NCBI GenBank assembly: GCA_024743315.1 | Contig: JANSWU010000006.1 | Coordinates: forward strand, 279,416 to 343,415 | Reading direction: 5' to 3' | Length of the DNA: 64,000 bases | Source: Hyphomonadaceae bacterium | GTDB lineage: Bacteria; Pseudomonadota; Alphaproteobacteria; Caulobacterales; Hyphomonadaceae | Shown here: positions 43,647-52,120 of the stretch, piece after piece | Layout: each line of letters starts with the position of its first letter | How positions within the stretch are numbered: position 1 is the first letter of the stretch | Notes under the pieces: model-generated | Seen by the model: the letters and a program-made list of their open reading frames with translations, nothing else | Databases searched by the model: none | Told to the model about the DNA's origin: nothing | Position numbers and translations under genes: made by a program

Positions 43647-44702
43647 TTAGAACATGCTGGCGCGGCTCGGGTCCCGCCGATTGAGAGTCAGGAGCCAATC
43701 CAAAAGCGCGAAATATTCCTGTGCATCATCAAGCCGCGCGGGCGCGATAAAGGACGAAGGATGCAACAAAGATCCAGGCGGCATGCCGAATGCAACTTTG
43801 ACCGCGCGATTGAAATTGGCATTTGAGGAAAACCCCCATTTTTCGGAAACTTGAGTCAGTCTCCCGCGCCGAATCCCGCCCTCCGCCAAGTCCCAGACAG
43901 CGGAATGCAAGCGCCGATCCTGAATGAATCGCCGGACGCCGCCATCGGTCTCGAACATGCGATACAGCGTGGCCCGGGAGAGGTTAAACAGATTGCAGAT
44001 CTGCGCCGGCAACAGGGTCTGATCGCCCAGATGGGACTCGATGTATTTCCGGATCAAATCGTTGCGTGCCCGCCACCAGCCCGCGCGTTCAGAGGTCGGA
44101 TGACGATGGAACCCGATCACAGAACTCGTCGTGTGCAGGAATGTGTCAGCGTCAAAGCCCGCACCAATCTCTGCTCCTGCGACCTGTTCGAAGAATCGCT
44201 GCAACTCTTTCGCCAGCAAATCCCCATGCACCGAATCGGTTGGGATCATGATCGGCCCAATTGGCGATTGTTCGGGCAATCCGAGCAGGTAGCGCGGAAT
44301 ATAAACCACCTCACCAATCGCCATATGGTGACTGCCGCGATACTCATTCAGGTGATCCGTGATCGTGATATAGCTTGGCCGATGGACGAAGGTTTTGAGC
44401 TCAAACTCCATCGCCGTATAGCCAGAGACAATTCTTTGGACCGCAATCAGTCCAGCACCAGCTGTCGTTTTGCGACGTGCGTGTTGGAAAAGCTCATAGC
44501 CCGACGCAAATCGCGCCCCTGCCAGATCGCCGAGGGCCACCGTTTCGATATAGTTCATGCCGTCCTCGTCCCGAGGATGAAGCACTTTAAAGTCGAGTGC
44601 CGGAGACCAAACAGCCGCCCAAGTGTTTAAAGGTACCGGATCGAGGTCCCATCCAGGCTCGAAGTCCAGTGTGCGAGAGATCGGTTTTAGTACTGTCTGC
44701 AT
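43647..44702 (-). CDS. AraC family transcriptional regulator
   Basis: A 351-residue regulator. An N-terminal AraC_binding_2-like domain (about 40-180; TVALGDLAGARFASGYELFQHARRKTTAGAGL, AMEFELKTFVHRPSYITITDHL) is followed by the C-terminal double helix-turn-helix: ICNLFNLSRATLYRMFETDGGVRRFIQDRRLHSAVWDL and RLTQVSEKWGFSSNANFNRAVKVAFGMPPGSLLHPSS. The targets are unknown; the adhesin gene lies 278 nt downstream on the same strand. It may be autoregulated through the inverted repeat upstream (CGTCTCAAT at 44747-44755 and ATTGAGACG at 44818-44826). Confidence 0.9.
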   Translation of the reverse strand: MQTVLKPISRTLDFEPGWDLDPVPLNTWAAVWSPALDFKVLHPRDEDGMNYIETVALGDLAGARFASGYELFQHARRKTTAGAGLIAVQRIVSGYTAMEFELKTFVHRPSYITITDHLNEYRGSHHMAIGEVVYIPRYLLGLPEQSPIGPIMIPTDSVHGDLLAKELQRFFEQVAGAEIGAGFDADTFLHTTSSVIGFHRHPTSERAGWWRARNDLIRKYIESHLGDQTLLPAQICNLFNLSRATLYRMFETDGGVRRFIQDRRLHSAVWDLAEGGIRRGRLTQVSEKWGFSSNANFNRAVKVAFGMPPGSLLHPSSFIAPARLDDAQEYFALLDWLLTLNRRDPSRASMF

Positions 44703-44746
44703 GCCTCTTTACATACGGTGGTTCGCAGCATCTTAAATTCTCGTTA

Positions 44747-44826
44747 CGTCTCAATCTTTGAACAATCGATGTATCGGCTCGAGAAAATAAGTCTAAAAAA
44801 AATCGCAAATCTCAAAAATTGAGACG
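44747..44826. promoter_or_regulatory. Inverted repeat upstream of the AraC regulator
   Basis: CGTCTCAAT (44747-44755) and ATTGAGACG (44818-44826) are exact inverted copies about 70 nt apart, 45-124 nt upstream of the AraC start. Separated half-sites at this spacing could allow DNA looping by a regulator. The intervening sequence is A/T-rich and could hold the promoter. Confidence 0.4.
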
Positions 44827-44968
44827 CTAGGGTAATGATATACCGGAAATCATAGGCTAAACAATACTCGTACAGTCTAGTTCATACTTTATTGTACATG
44901 TGAATAGCTCTTAACTTCCTTCTGGTTGCATTTACTAACGTCCCCTAGTACTCACGCAATCAAAAGGT

Positions 44969-45016
44969 GCGCCTTGGTCGTTTAACGCAGTCGGCCAAGG
45001 CGCAATTTTTTTTTGG
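44969..45016 (+). terminator. Strong plus-strand rho-independent terminator with no upstream gene
   Basis: TGCGCCTTGG (44969-44978) and CCAAGGCGCA (44996-45005) form a perfect 10-bp stem with a 17-nt loop, followed by one A and ten T (45007-45016). On the minus strand only four T follow the stem. No protein gene on the plus strand precedes it within the intergenic region, so it probably ends a small RNA. Confidence 0.8.
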
Positions 45017-45296
45017 ATATTTCCCATCCTACAAAAAATGGGTTCTCTAATCCAATTTTAGATGAATTATAAATACTTAATACTACAAGCTAAGCTAATG
45101 CATGCTTGTATTGAAGAGTCTGCTGTCCAGCCTCTCGTCACAGCTGAACGCCATAATCCCAGCGCTAAATCGCTTCGCGGGATTCATCGATTAACGCCGT
45201 GTCTCAAACTTGCGAGCCAGGTCCGAGCTTCGCACGTGCCTCCGGCTGGCGACCGCCTGAAGATCAGACAGACAGCCATCCGGAGATGTCGTGCGA

Positions 45297-45725
45297 TCAA
45301 TATGGCAATGGACGAAGATCTGGTTCCACCCAAAGACGACGCGCCCTGGGCGAAAACAGAACCGCGCGCGACCAATAGGTCGAGAGCCAGTCAGACCGCC
45401 CAAGCGGGCTCGCCATGATCGCGGCCAAGACATCGGTCAAAGGCGTGTCCATGGTGCGCTGATCAAGAAACCATTTAGCGGCGCGCAAACAAGCAAGCGT
45501 AATCGTCTCATGATAGCCTTCTGTCTCGGTGTTTGCGACGCCTGTCGTCTCATTATAGGCGCGAATGAAGCCCGGCATCTCACGAAACGGGTCCACACCT
45601 GGGCGCTTAAGCAAACAGAGCGCCGCCGCGAAGTGCGCCGCATGCGTCCATGCCGACTTGGGCAGAGTCCGGGCAAGAAACGCATTGGTCAGCGCTTCGA
45701 TCTCGTGATCCGTTGAATACGTCAT
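45297..45725 (-). CDS. Conserved hypothetical protein
   Basis: A 142-residue soluble protein of a widespread uncharacterised family: FLARTLPKSAWTHAAHFAAALCLLK, then RAYNETTGVANTETEGYHETITLACL and SPLGRSDWLSTYWSRAVLFSPRARRLWVEPDLRPL. Conserved His, Trp and Tyr suggest ligand or metal binding, but no function is known. Start MTYSTDHEIE. It ends beside the AT-rich region. No partner gene is evident. Confidence 0.75.
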   Translation of the reverse strand: MTYSTDHEIEALTNAFLARTLPKSAWTHAAHFAAALCLLKRPGVDPFREMPGFIRAYNETTGVANTETEGYHETITLACLRAAKWFLDQRTMDTPLTDVLAAIMASPLGRSDWLSTYWSRAVLFSPRARRLWVEPDLRPLPY

Positions 45726-45760
45726 CTTTGATTTCCTTTGATAAGCCTCGGCGGACGATC

Positions 45761-45792
45761 AAAAGAAAACCCCGCCGATTGTGGCGAGGTTG
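45761..45792 (-). terminator. Minus-strand terminator between a serine hydrolase and the conserved hypothetical
   Basis: AACCTCGCC and GGCGGGGTT (read on the minus strand) pair with one mismatch around a 6-nt loop (45769-45792), followed by TTTTCTTTTG. It lies about 165 nt after the beta-lactamase-like hydrolase stop and just before the start of the next gene. Confidence 0.6.
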
Positions 45793-45957
45793 GTGGAGCG
45801 ACGGACCGATTTGATTCTAGATCCGGTCCTCAAAGCATGCGCTCTCCATTGCCACAGCTTTTGTGCGGCAGTGTTGTTGGAGGAAGTTGACCTTCATACG
45901 CATGTTGGGCGGGTATCACTGGGCGCGGGAAAAGACAAGCAAGGCGAAAAGACAACC

Positions 45958-47121
45958 CTAACCGCGATTGGTGTCGAGTTGCATCCAATCTTTCGGCTCC
46001 AGGCCATATATCATGTCCATGACCTCAAACTGCACCCCGACCGGCGTGCGGGCATTTGAGTTCCAAAGCGCCACGACACCGGAATCGCGCTCTGGATCGA
46101 ACAGGATCAATGACCGGTAGCCATCGACGGCGCCGCGATGCCCGACCACGCGATAACCTGGCGTGCCATACTTATAGACCCGCCAGCCAAGCGCATATCG
46201 CGCATCTCTCAAATGACCGCCATAGCGCCGGCTCATACTGGACTGCTCGCGCCGCGTGTAGATCCGCGGTGTGTGCAAATCTGTCAGCGTGTCAGCGTTC
46301 AATACGTCCGGCTCGAGCCCCATTTGCGCTTGTGCAAAACGCGCCAAATCGAGAATAGAGCCATTCACACCGCCCGCAGCAGGCACGCGATAATAGGATT
46401 GATTGACTGTCCGCCGAACCGGCTTTGGCGAGGATCGCAGCTTGCGGTGCGGCTCGGCCCAGGACAGCGAGCTTTTCAACGCGTCGAGCCCAAAACTCGC
46501 ATTTTGCATACCGAGGGGTTGGAACAATTCCAGCTCGACAACATCCTCGAATGACAGCCCCCGCACCGAAGCGACGACTTCTGAAACCGTATCAAAGGCA
46601 ACGTTTTGATAGGTGTGACAATCGCCGACCGGGCAGACGCGCTTCAGACGCGCCAAGCTTTTTCGAATGTCGACGGGGTTACCCCCATCTTCGAGCCGCG
46701 TGTCATAGGCGTTCGGTACGATTCCGATCTTGTGCGATAACAGATCTTCGAGGGTCCCGACCTTTTCACCACCGAGCGGCAGACGCAAAGACGTGTTGAA
46801 CTGGGAGATTGTATCAGACAAGGTTAGCTGCCCCTCTTGGGCCATTTTGCCGAGCGTGGTCGAGGCCACCCCTTTGGACAGCGAAGCCCAACGAAAGACG
46901 GTGTCTGCGGTCACCGGATCGCCGCCAAGACGCGTGACCCCATAACCCTCGGCAAATGTGACATCGCCATTTTCGATCACTGCGACCGCTAGGCCAACCA
47001 CCTCATCCTTGGCTGCCAAACGTTTCAAGCGCTCATCGAGATGGTCATAATCCACCTGAGCCATCGCCGCCTGCCAGCCCAACAAAACTACAAATGAAAC
47101 AATAGCAAAAAGACGAAACAC
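45958..47121 (-). CDS. Serine hydrolase, beta-lactamase class C/PBP4-like
   Basis: A 387-residue exported protein with a signal peptide ending AMAQ near residue 22. The class C motifs are present: SLSK (SxxK) near residue 82, YQN (YxN) near residue 165, and HRGAVDGY (HxG) near residue 335. It is probably a periplasmic peptidase or esterase acting on peptidoglycan or a small ester. The start is GTG at 47121. The D,D-carboxypeptidase gene lies 29 nt upstream on the same strand, so the pair forms a cell-wall operon. Confidence 0.88.
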   Translation of the reverse strand: MFRLFAIVSFVVLLGWQAAMAQVDYDHLDERLKRLAAKDEVVGLAVAVIENGDVTFAEGYGVTRLGGDPVTADTVFRWASLSKGVASTTLGKMAQEGQLTLSDTISQFNTSLRLPLGGEKVGTLEDLLSHKIGIVPNAYDTRLEDGGNPVDIRKSLARLKRVCPVGDCHTYQNVAFDTVSEVVASVRGLSFEDVVELELFQPLGMQNASFGLDALKSSLSWAEPHRKLRSSPKPVRRTVNQSYYRVPAAGGVNGSILDLARFAQAQMGLEPDVLNADTLTDLHTPRIYTRREQSSMSRRYGGHLRDARYALGWRVYKYGTPGYRVVGHRGAVDGYRSLILFDPERDSGVVALWNSNARTPVGVQFEVMDMIYGLEPKDWMQLDTNRG

Positions 47122-47150
47122 AGACGTCCACCCGTTCTTAGTCTACTTGT

Positions 47151-48125
47151 TTAGTCTGATTTGGAGCCTTCGTCGCCCTCGGCAACCACACCGCCTGCAC
47201 TAAACACCCGCCCGTTCAGAACCGGCATCGCTGCCCCATTCGGATCTACGGGTGGCTGAATGTTGCTGAACGACAAGCGCAGCTGCTGCTCCGGCGTGAT
47301 ATCGGCCGGCTCGAAGCTTTTATAAGCAGCCTCAATTAAATCTGAGACATGTTGGTCGCGGGAGCGCGCGGTGGAGCCACCAAACATGATCGCGACCACG
47401 CGACGGCCGCGGCGCTTGGCGCTGGTCATCAAGTTAAAGCCCGAGGCACGCGTATAGCCAGTCTTGATACCATCGACGCCTTCAACCTTACCGATCAGGC
47501 GATTATGATTCTTATAAGTGGCGCGCCCCCAGCTAAATTTCTTATTTGAGAAATAGCCATAATAGTCGGCATGATCTTCGAGCAGACGCTCAGCCAGGAC
47601 CGCCATATCGCGCGCCGTGGATAATTGCTGTGAGTTCGGCAGGCCGGACGCGTTCTTGAAGGTCGTGCTTTCCATGCCCATGGATCGGGCTTTGGCAGTC
47701 ATCAGCGTTGCGAACCGTTGTTCCGTGCCGCCGAGGCGTTCGGCGACGACGACGGCAACATCATTGGCCGACTTGGTGATCAGCGCATTGATGGCGTCTT
47801 TGGTGGTGATTGTGTTGCCCGCGCGCAGACGCAAGGAAGATGGCGGCTGTTTCGCTGCGGCGTGTGAGACTTTCAGCTCTTCATAAAGCTGAACCTCTCC
47901 GGCTTTCATGGCGTCGAACAGCATATAAAGGGTCATCGCCTTGGTCAGCGACGCGGGATAGCGCGGCGCATCGGCATGGCGGGCGTGCAGCACTTGATCC
48001 CGCTCCAGATCGATGACGATTGATGCGTATTTTTCAGCGCTCGCTTGAGGGGTTGTTCCGGCGGCAAAAATCGCGGCAGCCGCGAGCGTTGATTTCAGAA
48101 TAAACGCAGGGGCTTTGTACGCCAT
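47151..48125 (-). CDS. D-alanyl-D-alanine carboxypeptidase (DacA/PBP5-6 family)
   Basis: A 324-residue exported low-molecular-weight penicillin-binding protein. A signal peptide ends near residue 30 (PQASAE). The motifs are SLTK (SxxK) near residue 62, SAND (SxN) near residue 119, and KTGYTRASGFNLM (KTG) near residue 220. It trims the terminal D-Ala of peptidoglycan pentapeptides. The C-terminal membrane-anchoring helix of PBP5 is not evident; the tail ends acidic (EGDEGSKSD). Upstream of the class C hydrolase gene. Confidence 0.93.
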   Translation of the reverse strand: MAYKAPAFILKSTLAAAAIFAAGTTPQASAEKYASIVIDLERDQVLHARHADAPRYPASLTKAMTLYMLFDAMKAGEVQLYEELKVSHAAAKQPPSSLRLRAGNTITTKDAINALITKSANDVAVVVAERLGGTEQRFATLMTAKARSMGMESTTFKNASGLPNSQQLSTARDMAVLAERLLEDHADYYGYFSNKKFSWGRATYKNHNRLIGKVEGVDGIKTGYTRASGFNLMTSAKRRGRRVVAIMFGGSTARSRDQHVSDLIEAAYKSFEPADITPEQQLRLSFSNIQPPVDPNGAAMPVLNGRVFSAGGVVAEGDEGSKSD

Positions 48126-48266
48126 TCGGGGATCTCCACATGAAGCTGCCCCGGACGCCCGAGGAAACTCTAAAATCGATTGATAAGGTTATCTAGAGGT
48201 AAATGCACATGGCTTATTTGTTAGGAATTTCTAATCGGATCACACTTCAATATTGATTTTGTGCGC

Positions 48267-48308
48267 TGCACAAATTTTTGTTGCAATTGCGAAAATCAAG
48301 CGTATATT
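48267..48308 (+). promoter_or_regulatory. Phasin promoter with TGCA-type repressor site
   Basis: TTGCAA (48281-48286) and TATATT (48303-48308) are spaced 16 nt apart, about 30 nt before the phasin ATG: a good sigma-70-type promoter. TGCA at 48267-48270 and again at 48282-48285 bound a near-palindrome (TGCACAAA...TTGTTGCA) over the -35. PhaR, the phasin repressor in alphaproteobacteria, binds TGC-rich palindromes, so this fits a PhaR operator. Confidence 0.5.
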
Positions 48309-48337
48309 CCGTAACGTAACAGTTCTGGGAAATCACC

Positions 48338-48751
48338 ATGTCCACCACTCCTTCTACACCTTTCGCCTTTCCGTTCAGCAGCTTCAATGCCGACGCCTTT
48401 TCAAGCTTCTTCCCAGAGAGTGACTCCATGGGAACTCTGGCCCGCGGGGCCATGGAAGCTTCAACCGCCAGCACGCGGGCTTCGATGAAGGGTATGCAGG
48501 ACGCAGGCCAAACCATGATGGCGCATTTCAAAGAACAAATGAATCTGTCCGTCGAAACCGGCAAAAAGCTTTCTGAGGCGGAGTCTCTCGAAGATGCGAT
48601 GTCGATCCAGGCGCGTTATATGAAGTCAGCCTTCGAGAATAATCTTAAAGGCTTCAGCGAACTGTCCGAGCTGTATGCGGACACAATGCGCGAGGCCTTT
48701 GCGCCTTTGGCCAAGCAAGCCAAGAAGGCTGCCAAGACCGCGAAAGCCTAA
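48338..48751 (+). CDS. Phasin family protein
   Basis: A 137-residue largely helical protein of the Phasin_2 type. A phenylalanine-rich start (STPFAFPFSSFNADAFSSFF) is followed by amphipathic helices (GMQDAGQTMMAHFKEQMNLSVETGKKLSEAESLEDAMSIQARYMKSAFENNLKGFSELSELYADTMREAF) and a Lys/Ala-rich tail (KQAKKAAKTAKA). Phasins coat polyhydroxybutyrate granules. The ATG follows TCACC; the promoter lies at 48281-48308. It is monocistronic, with a strong terminator right after it. Confidence 0.92.
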   Translation: MSTTPSTPFAFPFSSFNADAFSSFFPESDSMGTLARGAMEASTASTRASMKGMQDAGQTMMAHFKEQMNLSVETGKKLSEAESLEDAMSIQARYMKSAFENNLKGFSELSELYADTMREAFAPLAKQAKKAAKTAKA

Positions 48752-48786
48752 GTCAAACCCGTTCTGTGGTGCGTAGAGTAAAAAAG

Positions 48787-48813
48787 AGCCAGGCCATTTG
48801 GTCTGGCTTTTTT
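48787..48813 (+). terminator. Strong terminator after the phasin gene
   Basis: AGCCAGGCC (48787-48795) and GGTCTGGCT (48800-48808) form a 9-bp stem with one G-U pair and a 4-nt loop, followed by six T (48808-48813). A run of A before it could extend the stem. It lies 36 nt after the phasin stop. Confidence 0.85.
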
Positions 48814-48861
48814 GCGTTTGTCGCGCTGACAAATGGCGCGAGTGCGGGCACACTCTGCGCC

Positions 48862-49257
48862 ATGTCAGACTTTATCAATTTCCAATCGCTGAAACGCCCC
48901 GCATCCCCAAACACCTATTTGGTGGCGCCGGACCATCACTGCCTCGCTTCCGAACCTGATGCGTCGACACCTGTGCTCGCCATGAGCGGGCGCGGCTTAT
49001 TCTCAAAATTCAATGAAGTGATCGCGTCGGAACGCAGCTTCGGCAAGATTGAGGCCGACGCAGAATCCTTGCGCCTCAAATTCGTCGCCACAACTGGCCT
49101 GATGCGCTTCAAAGACGATGTCGACATCGAGATCATTCCGATCAGTGACGGCGAGACCAGCTTCGCCATCTATTCTCGATCGCGCGTCGGCTATTCCGAT
49201 CTCGGGGCCAACCGCAAACGGGTCACAAAATTAATTGAGCGCGTGACCACAAATTGA
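48862..49257 (+). CDS. DUF1499 family protein
   Basis: A 131-residue protein from the ATG at 48862, the first codon after the phasin terminator that keeps the domain complete. It matches DUF1499: PNTYLVAPDHHC...RSFGKIEADAESLRLKFVATTGLMRFKDDVDIEIIPIS...FAIYSRSRVGYSDLGANRKRVTKLIE. No signal peptide is visible. Function is unknown. clpS follows 75 nt later. Confidence 0.88.
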   Translation: MSDFINFQSLKRPASPNTYLVAPDHHCLASEPDASTPVLAMSGRGLFSKFNEVIASERSFGKIEADAESLRLKFVATTGLMRFKDDVDIEIIPISDGETSFAIYSRSRVGYSDLGANRKRVTKLIERVTTN

Positions 49258-49332
49258 TCAATTTCAGGCTTGATCCTTCAACGACGCAGCGTCAGTCTAC
49301 ACTTTCGGAAAGGAACACTTATCTTCTAGCTC

Positions 49333-49710
49333 ATGTCTATCAGAATTGACCGCATAACGCTCTCAGATCCCGAAGGACCGCAAGGCCCGAATGATCCCGG
49401 AAGAGATGATGATGGCGGCCTTGGGATTGCCACCAAGACCCGCGTTCGGACGAAGAAGCCGAGCATGTATCGGGTGTTGATCCTGAACGATGATTATACG
49501 CCAATGGAGTTTGTGGTCCTGATCCTGGAGCGGTTCTTCAATAAGAGCCGCGAACAAGCGACTCGGATTATGCTGCACGTTCACCAGAAAGGTGTCGGGG
49601 TTTGCGGCGTCTACACCTATGAAGTGGCCGAGACGAAAGTTGCCCAGGTCATGGATATGGCGCGGCGAAACGAACACCCGCTGCAATGCACGATGGAAAA
49701 AGAGGACTAG
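49333..49710 (+). CDS. clpS: ClpS adaptor protein
   Basis: A 125-residue adaptor that delivers N-end-rule substrates to ClpAP. A ~35-residue flexible N-terminal tail is followed by the ClpS core: [80 protein letters not shown]. Near residues 50-55 the [11 protein letters not shown] stretch forms the hydrophobic pocket binding N-terminal residues. It is the first gene of the clpSA operon, 13 nt before clpA. Confidence 0.96.
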   Translation: MSIRIDRITLSDPEGPQGPNDPGRDDDGGLGIATKTRVRTKKPSMYRVLILNDDYTPMEFVVLILERFFNKSREQATRIMLHVHQKGVGVCGVYTYEVAETKVAQVMDMARRNEHPLQCTMEKED

Positions 49711-49723
49711 GAGAAAAACAAAA

Positions 49724-52042
49724 ATGCCAAGCTTAACCCCTAGTCTCGAATCCGCCCTGGAACGCGCCCTCACCGCTGCCGGTGAGCGGCAGCATGAATA
49801 TGCAACGCTCGAACACCTGCTGCTGGCCCTCACTGACGATGAGGATGCGGTCGAGGTGATGACGGCCTGCAAGGTCAACATCCCTGAACTGAAACAAGCG
49901 CTGGAACAGTATATTGATGAAGACCTGTCCAGCCTGATCACCGAGAGCCCATCCGGACGTGTGCAGCCGACGGCGGCTTTCCAGCGCGTGGTCCAGCGTG
50001 CGGTTTTGCACGTTGAGAGCTCGGGTCGCGATGAAGTTTCTGGCGCGAATATCCTGATCTCAATTTTCTCAGAGCGCGAAAGCCACGCAACATATTTCCT
50101 GCAAGAGCAGGATATGACCCGCTATGATGCGGTGAATTATGTCAGTCATGGCGTTTCGAAAGTGCCCGGACAGAACCGGCCGTCGACTCCGCGTGGCGCT
50201 GAACAAGAAGAAGCCCCGCCAAACGCGCCACAAAGCGAGGCGCTCGATGCCTATTGCGTCAACCTCAATGAGAAGGCCAAACAGGGCAAGATTGATCCTC
50301 TGATTGGTCGCCAGATGGAAATTGAGCGCTGCATTGAAGTGCTCTGCCGCCGGGCCAAGAACAACCCGATCCTGGTGGGTGACCCGGGCGTCGGTAAAAC
50401 GGCGATTGCTGAAGGCCTCGCCCGCATGATTGTCAATGGCGAGGTCCCAGAGATCCTGTCAGACGCCACGATCTGGGCACTCGACATGGGCGCGTTGCTG
50501 GCCGGCACACGCTATCGCGGCGATTTTGAAGAGCGCTTGAAAGCGGTCATGAAAGAGATTGGCGAGCAGGATAAAGGTATTCTCTTTATTGATGAGATCC
50601 ACACCATTATTGGCGCAGGCGCGACGTCTGGCGGCGCCATGGATGCCTCCAACCTGCTGAAGCCGGCCCTGCAGAATGGCGAAGTTCGCTGCATGGGCTC
50701 GACCACGTTCAAAGAGTACAAACAGCATTTTGAAAAAGACCGGGCCCTGTCACGCCGGTTCCGCAAGATCGACGTCGTCGAGCCGAATGTCGAAGATGCG
50801 GTGAAAATCCTGACCGGGCTGAAGTCGACCTTCGAGGACTTCCACGGGCTGCGCTATACCAATGACGCGATCCGCGCTGCGGTTGAATTGTCAGCGCGTT
50901 ACATGACCGACCGCAAACTGCCAGACAAAGCCATCGACGTGATTGATGAAGCGGGCGCGACCCAATGGCTGGTGCCGGAAAGCAAGCGCCGCAAGACGAT
51001 TGGGGTCAAGGAAATCGAGGCCATTGTGGCCAAGATTGCCCGCATCCCGCCCAAGCAGGTGTCGAAAGACGACGCTCAGGCCATCAAGTCGCTCGAGAGC
51101 GATCTCAAACGTGTGGTCTATGGACAAGATGATGCGATCGACGCTTTGTCGAGCGCGATCAAACTGTCACGGGCCGGCCTCCGCGAACCAAACAAACCGA
51201 TTGGGTCTTACCTGTTCACCGGTCCGACCGGCGTCGGCAAGACTGAAGTCACGCGTCAGCTGGCCTCCATCCTCGGGGTCGAGCTGCACCGGTTCGATAT
51301 GTCGGAATATATGGAGCGCCATTCCATCTCGCGCCTGATCGGGGCACCTCCCGGTTATGTTGGCTATGATGAAGGCGGGCTGCTCACCGACGCTGTGATG
51401 CAGCACCCGCATTCGGTGGTCCTGCTCGACGAGATTGAGAAAGCTCATCCGGATCTGTTCAATGTTCTGTTGCAAGTCATGGACAATGGCACGCTGACCG
51501 ACGCCAATGGCCGCAAGGTCGACTTCCGCAATGTGATTGTTGTCATGACGACCAATGCGGGCGCCTCAGACGCGGCCAAGAACTCGATCGGCTTTGGCCG
51601 CGGGCGCAAGGATGATGAGCAGGAAGAGGCGCTGAAACGCTTGTTCACGCCGGAATTCCGCAACCGCCTGGATGCGGTCATCACCTTCGGTGGCCTGACG
51701 CCTGAAATTATCGAGCGTGTGGTCGAGAAATTCGTCCTGCAGCTCGAAGTTCAGCTGGCGGACCGCAATGTCACGATCGAACTCGCGGCGGGCGCGCGTG
51801 ATTGGCTGGCCAAACGCGGCTTTGACGCCGAGTTCGGCGCACGGCCTTTGGCGCGTATCATATCCGAGCACGTCAAAAAGCCGATGGCTGAAGAACTTCT
51901 GTTCGGCAAGCTCGCCAAAGGCGGCACGGTCAAGATTGGCCACGACAAGAAGAAGGACGAGCTGACCTTCAAATACGTCGAGGACAAGCCGGCCAAGCGC
52001 AAGCCTAAGACCACCGGCAAAGGCAAGCCTGAAAAGGTTTGA
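49724..52042 (+). CDS. clpA: ATP-dependent Clp protease ATP-binding subunit ClpA
   Basis: A 772-residue AAA+ unfoldase. The Clp_N domain is at ~1-145 (SLTPSLESALERALTAAGERQHEYATLEHLLLAL). D1 has GDPGVGKT near residue 222 and FIDEIHTI; D2 has GPTGVGKT near residue 504 and VLLDEIEKAHPD. The IGF motif (AKNSIGFGRGRK) docks on ClpP. An AGGAG lies 10 nt before the ATG at 49724; the longer reading from 49592 lies inside clpS. It unfolds proteins for ClpP with ClpS and, in Caulobacter relatives, contributes to cell-cycle proteolysis. A terminator follows its stop. Confidence 0.97.
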   Translation: MPSLTPSLESALERALTAAGERQHEYATLEHLLLALTDDEDAVEVMTACKVNIPELKQALEQYIDEDLSSLITESPSGRVQPTAAFQRVVQRAVLHVESSGRDEVSGANILISIFSERESHATYFLQEQDMTRYDAVNYVSHGVSKVPGQNRPSTPRGAEQEEAPPNAPQSEALDAYCVNLNEKAKQGKIDPLIGRQMEIERCIEVLCRRAKNNPILVGDPGVGKTAIAEGLARMIVNGEVPEILSDATIWALDMGALLAGTRYRGDFEERLKAVMKEIGEQDKGILFIDEIHTIIGAGATSGGAMDASNLLKPALQNGEVRCMGSTTFKEYKQHFEKDRALSRRFRKIDVVEPNVEDAVKILTGLKSTFEDFHGLRYTNDAIRAAVELSARYMTDRKLPDKAIDVIDEAGATQWLVPESKRRKTIGVKEIEAIVAKIARIPPKQVSKDDAQAIKSLESDLKRVVYGQDDAIDALSSAIKLSRAGLREPNKPIGSYLFTGPTGVGKTEVTRQLASILGVELHRFDMSEYMERHSISRLIGAPPGYVGYDEGGLLTDAVMQHPHSVVLLDEIEKAHPDLFNVLLQVMDNGTLTDANGRKVDFRNVIVVMTTNAGASDAAKNSIGFGRGRKDDEQEEALKRLFTPEFRNRLDAVITFGGLTPEIIERVVEKFVLQLEVQLADRNVTIELAAGARDWLAKRGFDAEFGARPLARIISEHVKKPMAEELLFGKLAKGGTVKIGHDKKKDELTFKYVEDKPAKRKPKTTGKGKPEKV

Positions 52043-52059
52043 TCGCCGCCACCAAGTCA

Positions 52060-52109
52060 GCGACGTCCCTCATCCTGAGCTTGTCGAAGGACAAGGGACG
52101 TCGCTTTTT
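52060..52109 (+). terminator. clpA terminator with a dispersed-repeat-like sequence in its loop
   Basis: GCGACGTCCCT (52060-52070) and AGGGACGTCGC (52094-52104) form a perfect 11-bp stem followed by five T (52105-52109). The 23-nt loop contains CATCCTGAGCTTGTCGAAGG, the sequence of a widespread alphaproteobacterial dispersed repeat. It lies 18 nt after the clpA stop. Confidence 0.85.
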
Positions 52110-52120
52110 CAATCAATGCC

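Larger units (their letters stand above)
44703..45296. other. AT-rich 594-nt intergenic region
   Basis: This is the longest and most AT-rich gene-free stretch of the window. From the left it holds the AraC upstream inverted repeat, then an A/T-rich run without any believable coding sequence. A strong plus-strand terminator lies at 44969-45016, and a further 280 nt extends up to the next gene's end. A plus-strand reading frame from 45062 crosses into the gene at 45297-45725 and looks like a shadow. The terminator suggests a small plus-strand transcript. Confidence 0.5.

Noticed and set aside
45062..45418. Plus-strand ORF of 118 codons in the AT-rich gap
   Set aside because: It runs antisense into the conserved gene at 45297-45725, has no ribosome binding site and a composition that shifts midway, so it is a shadow.
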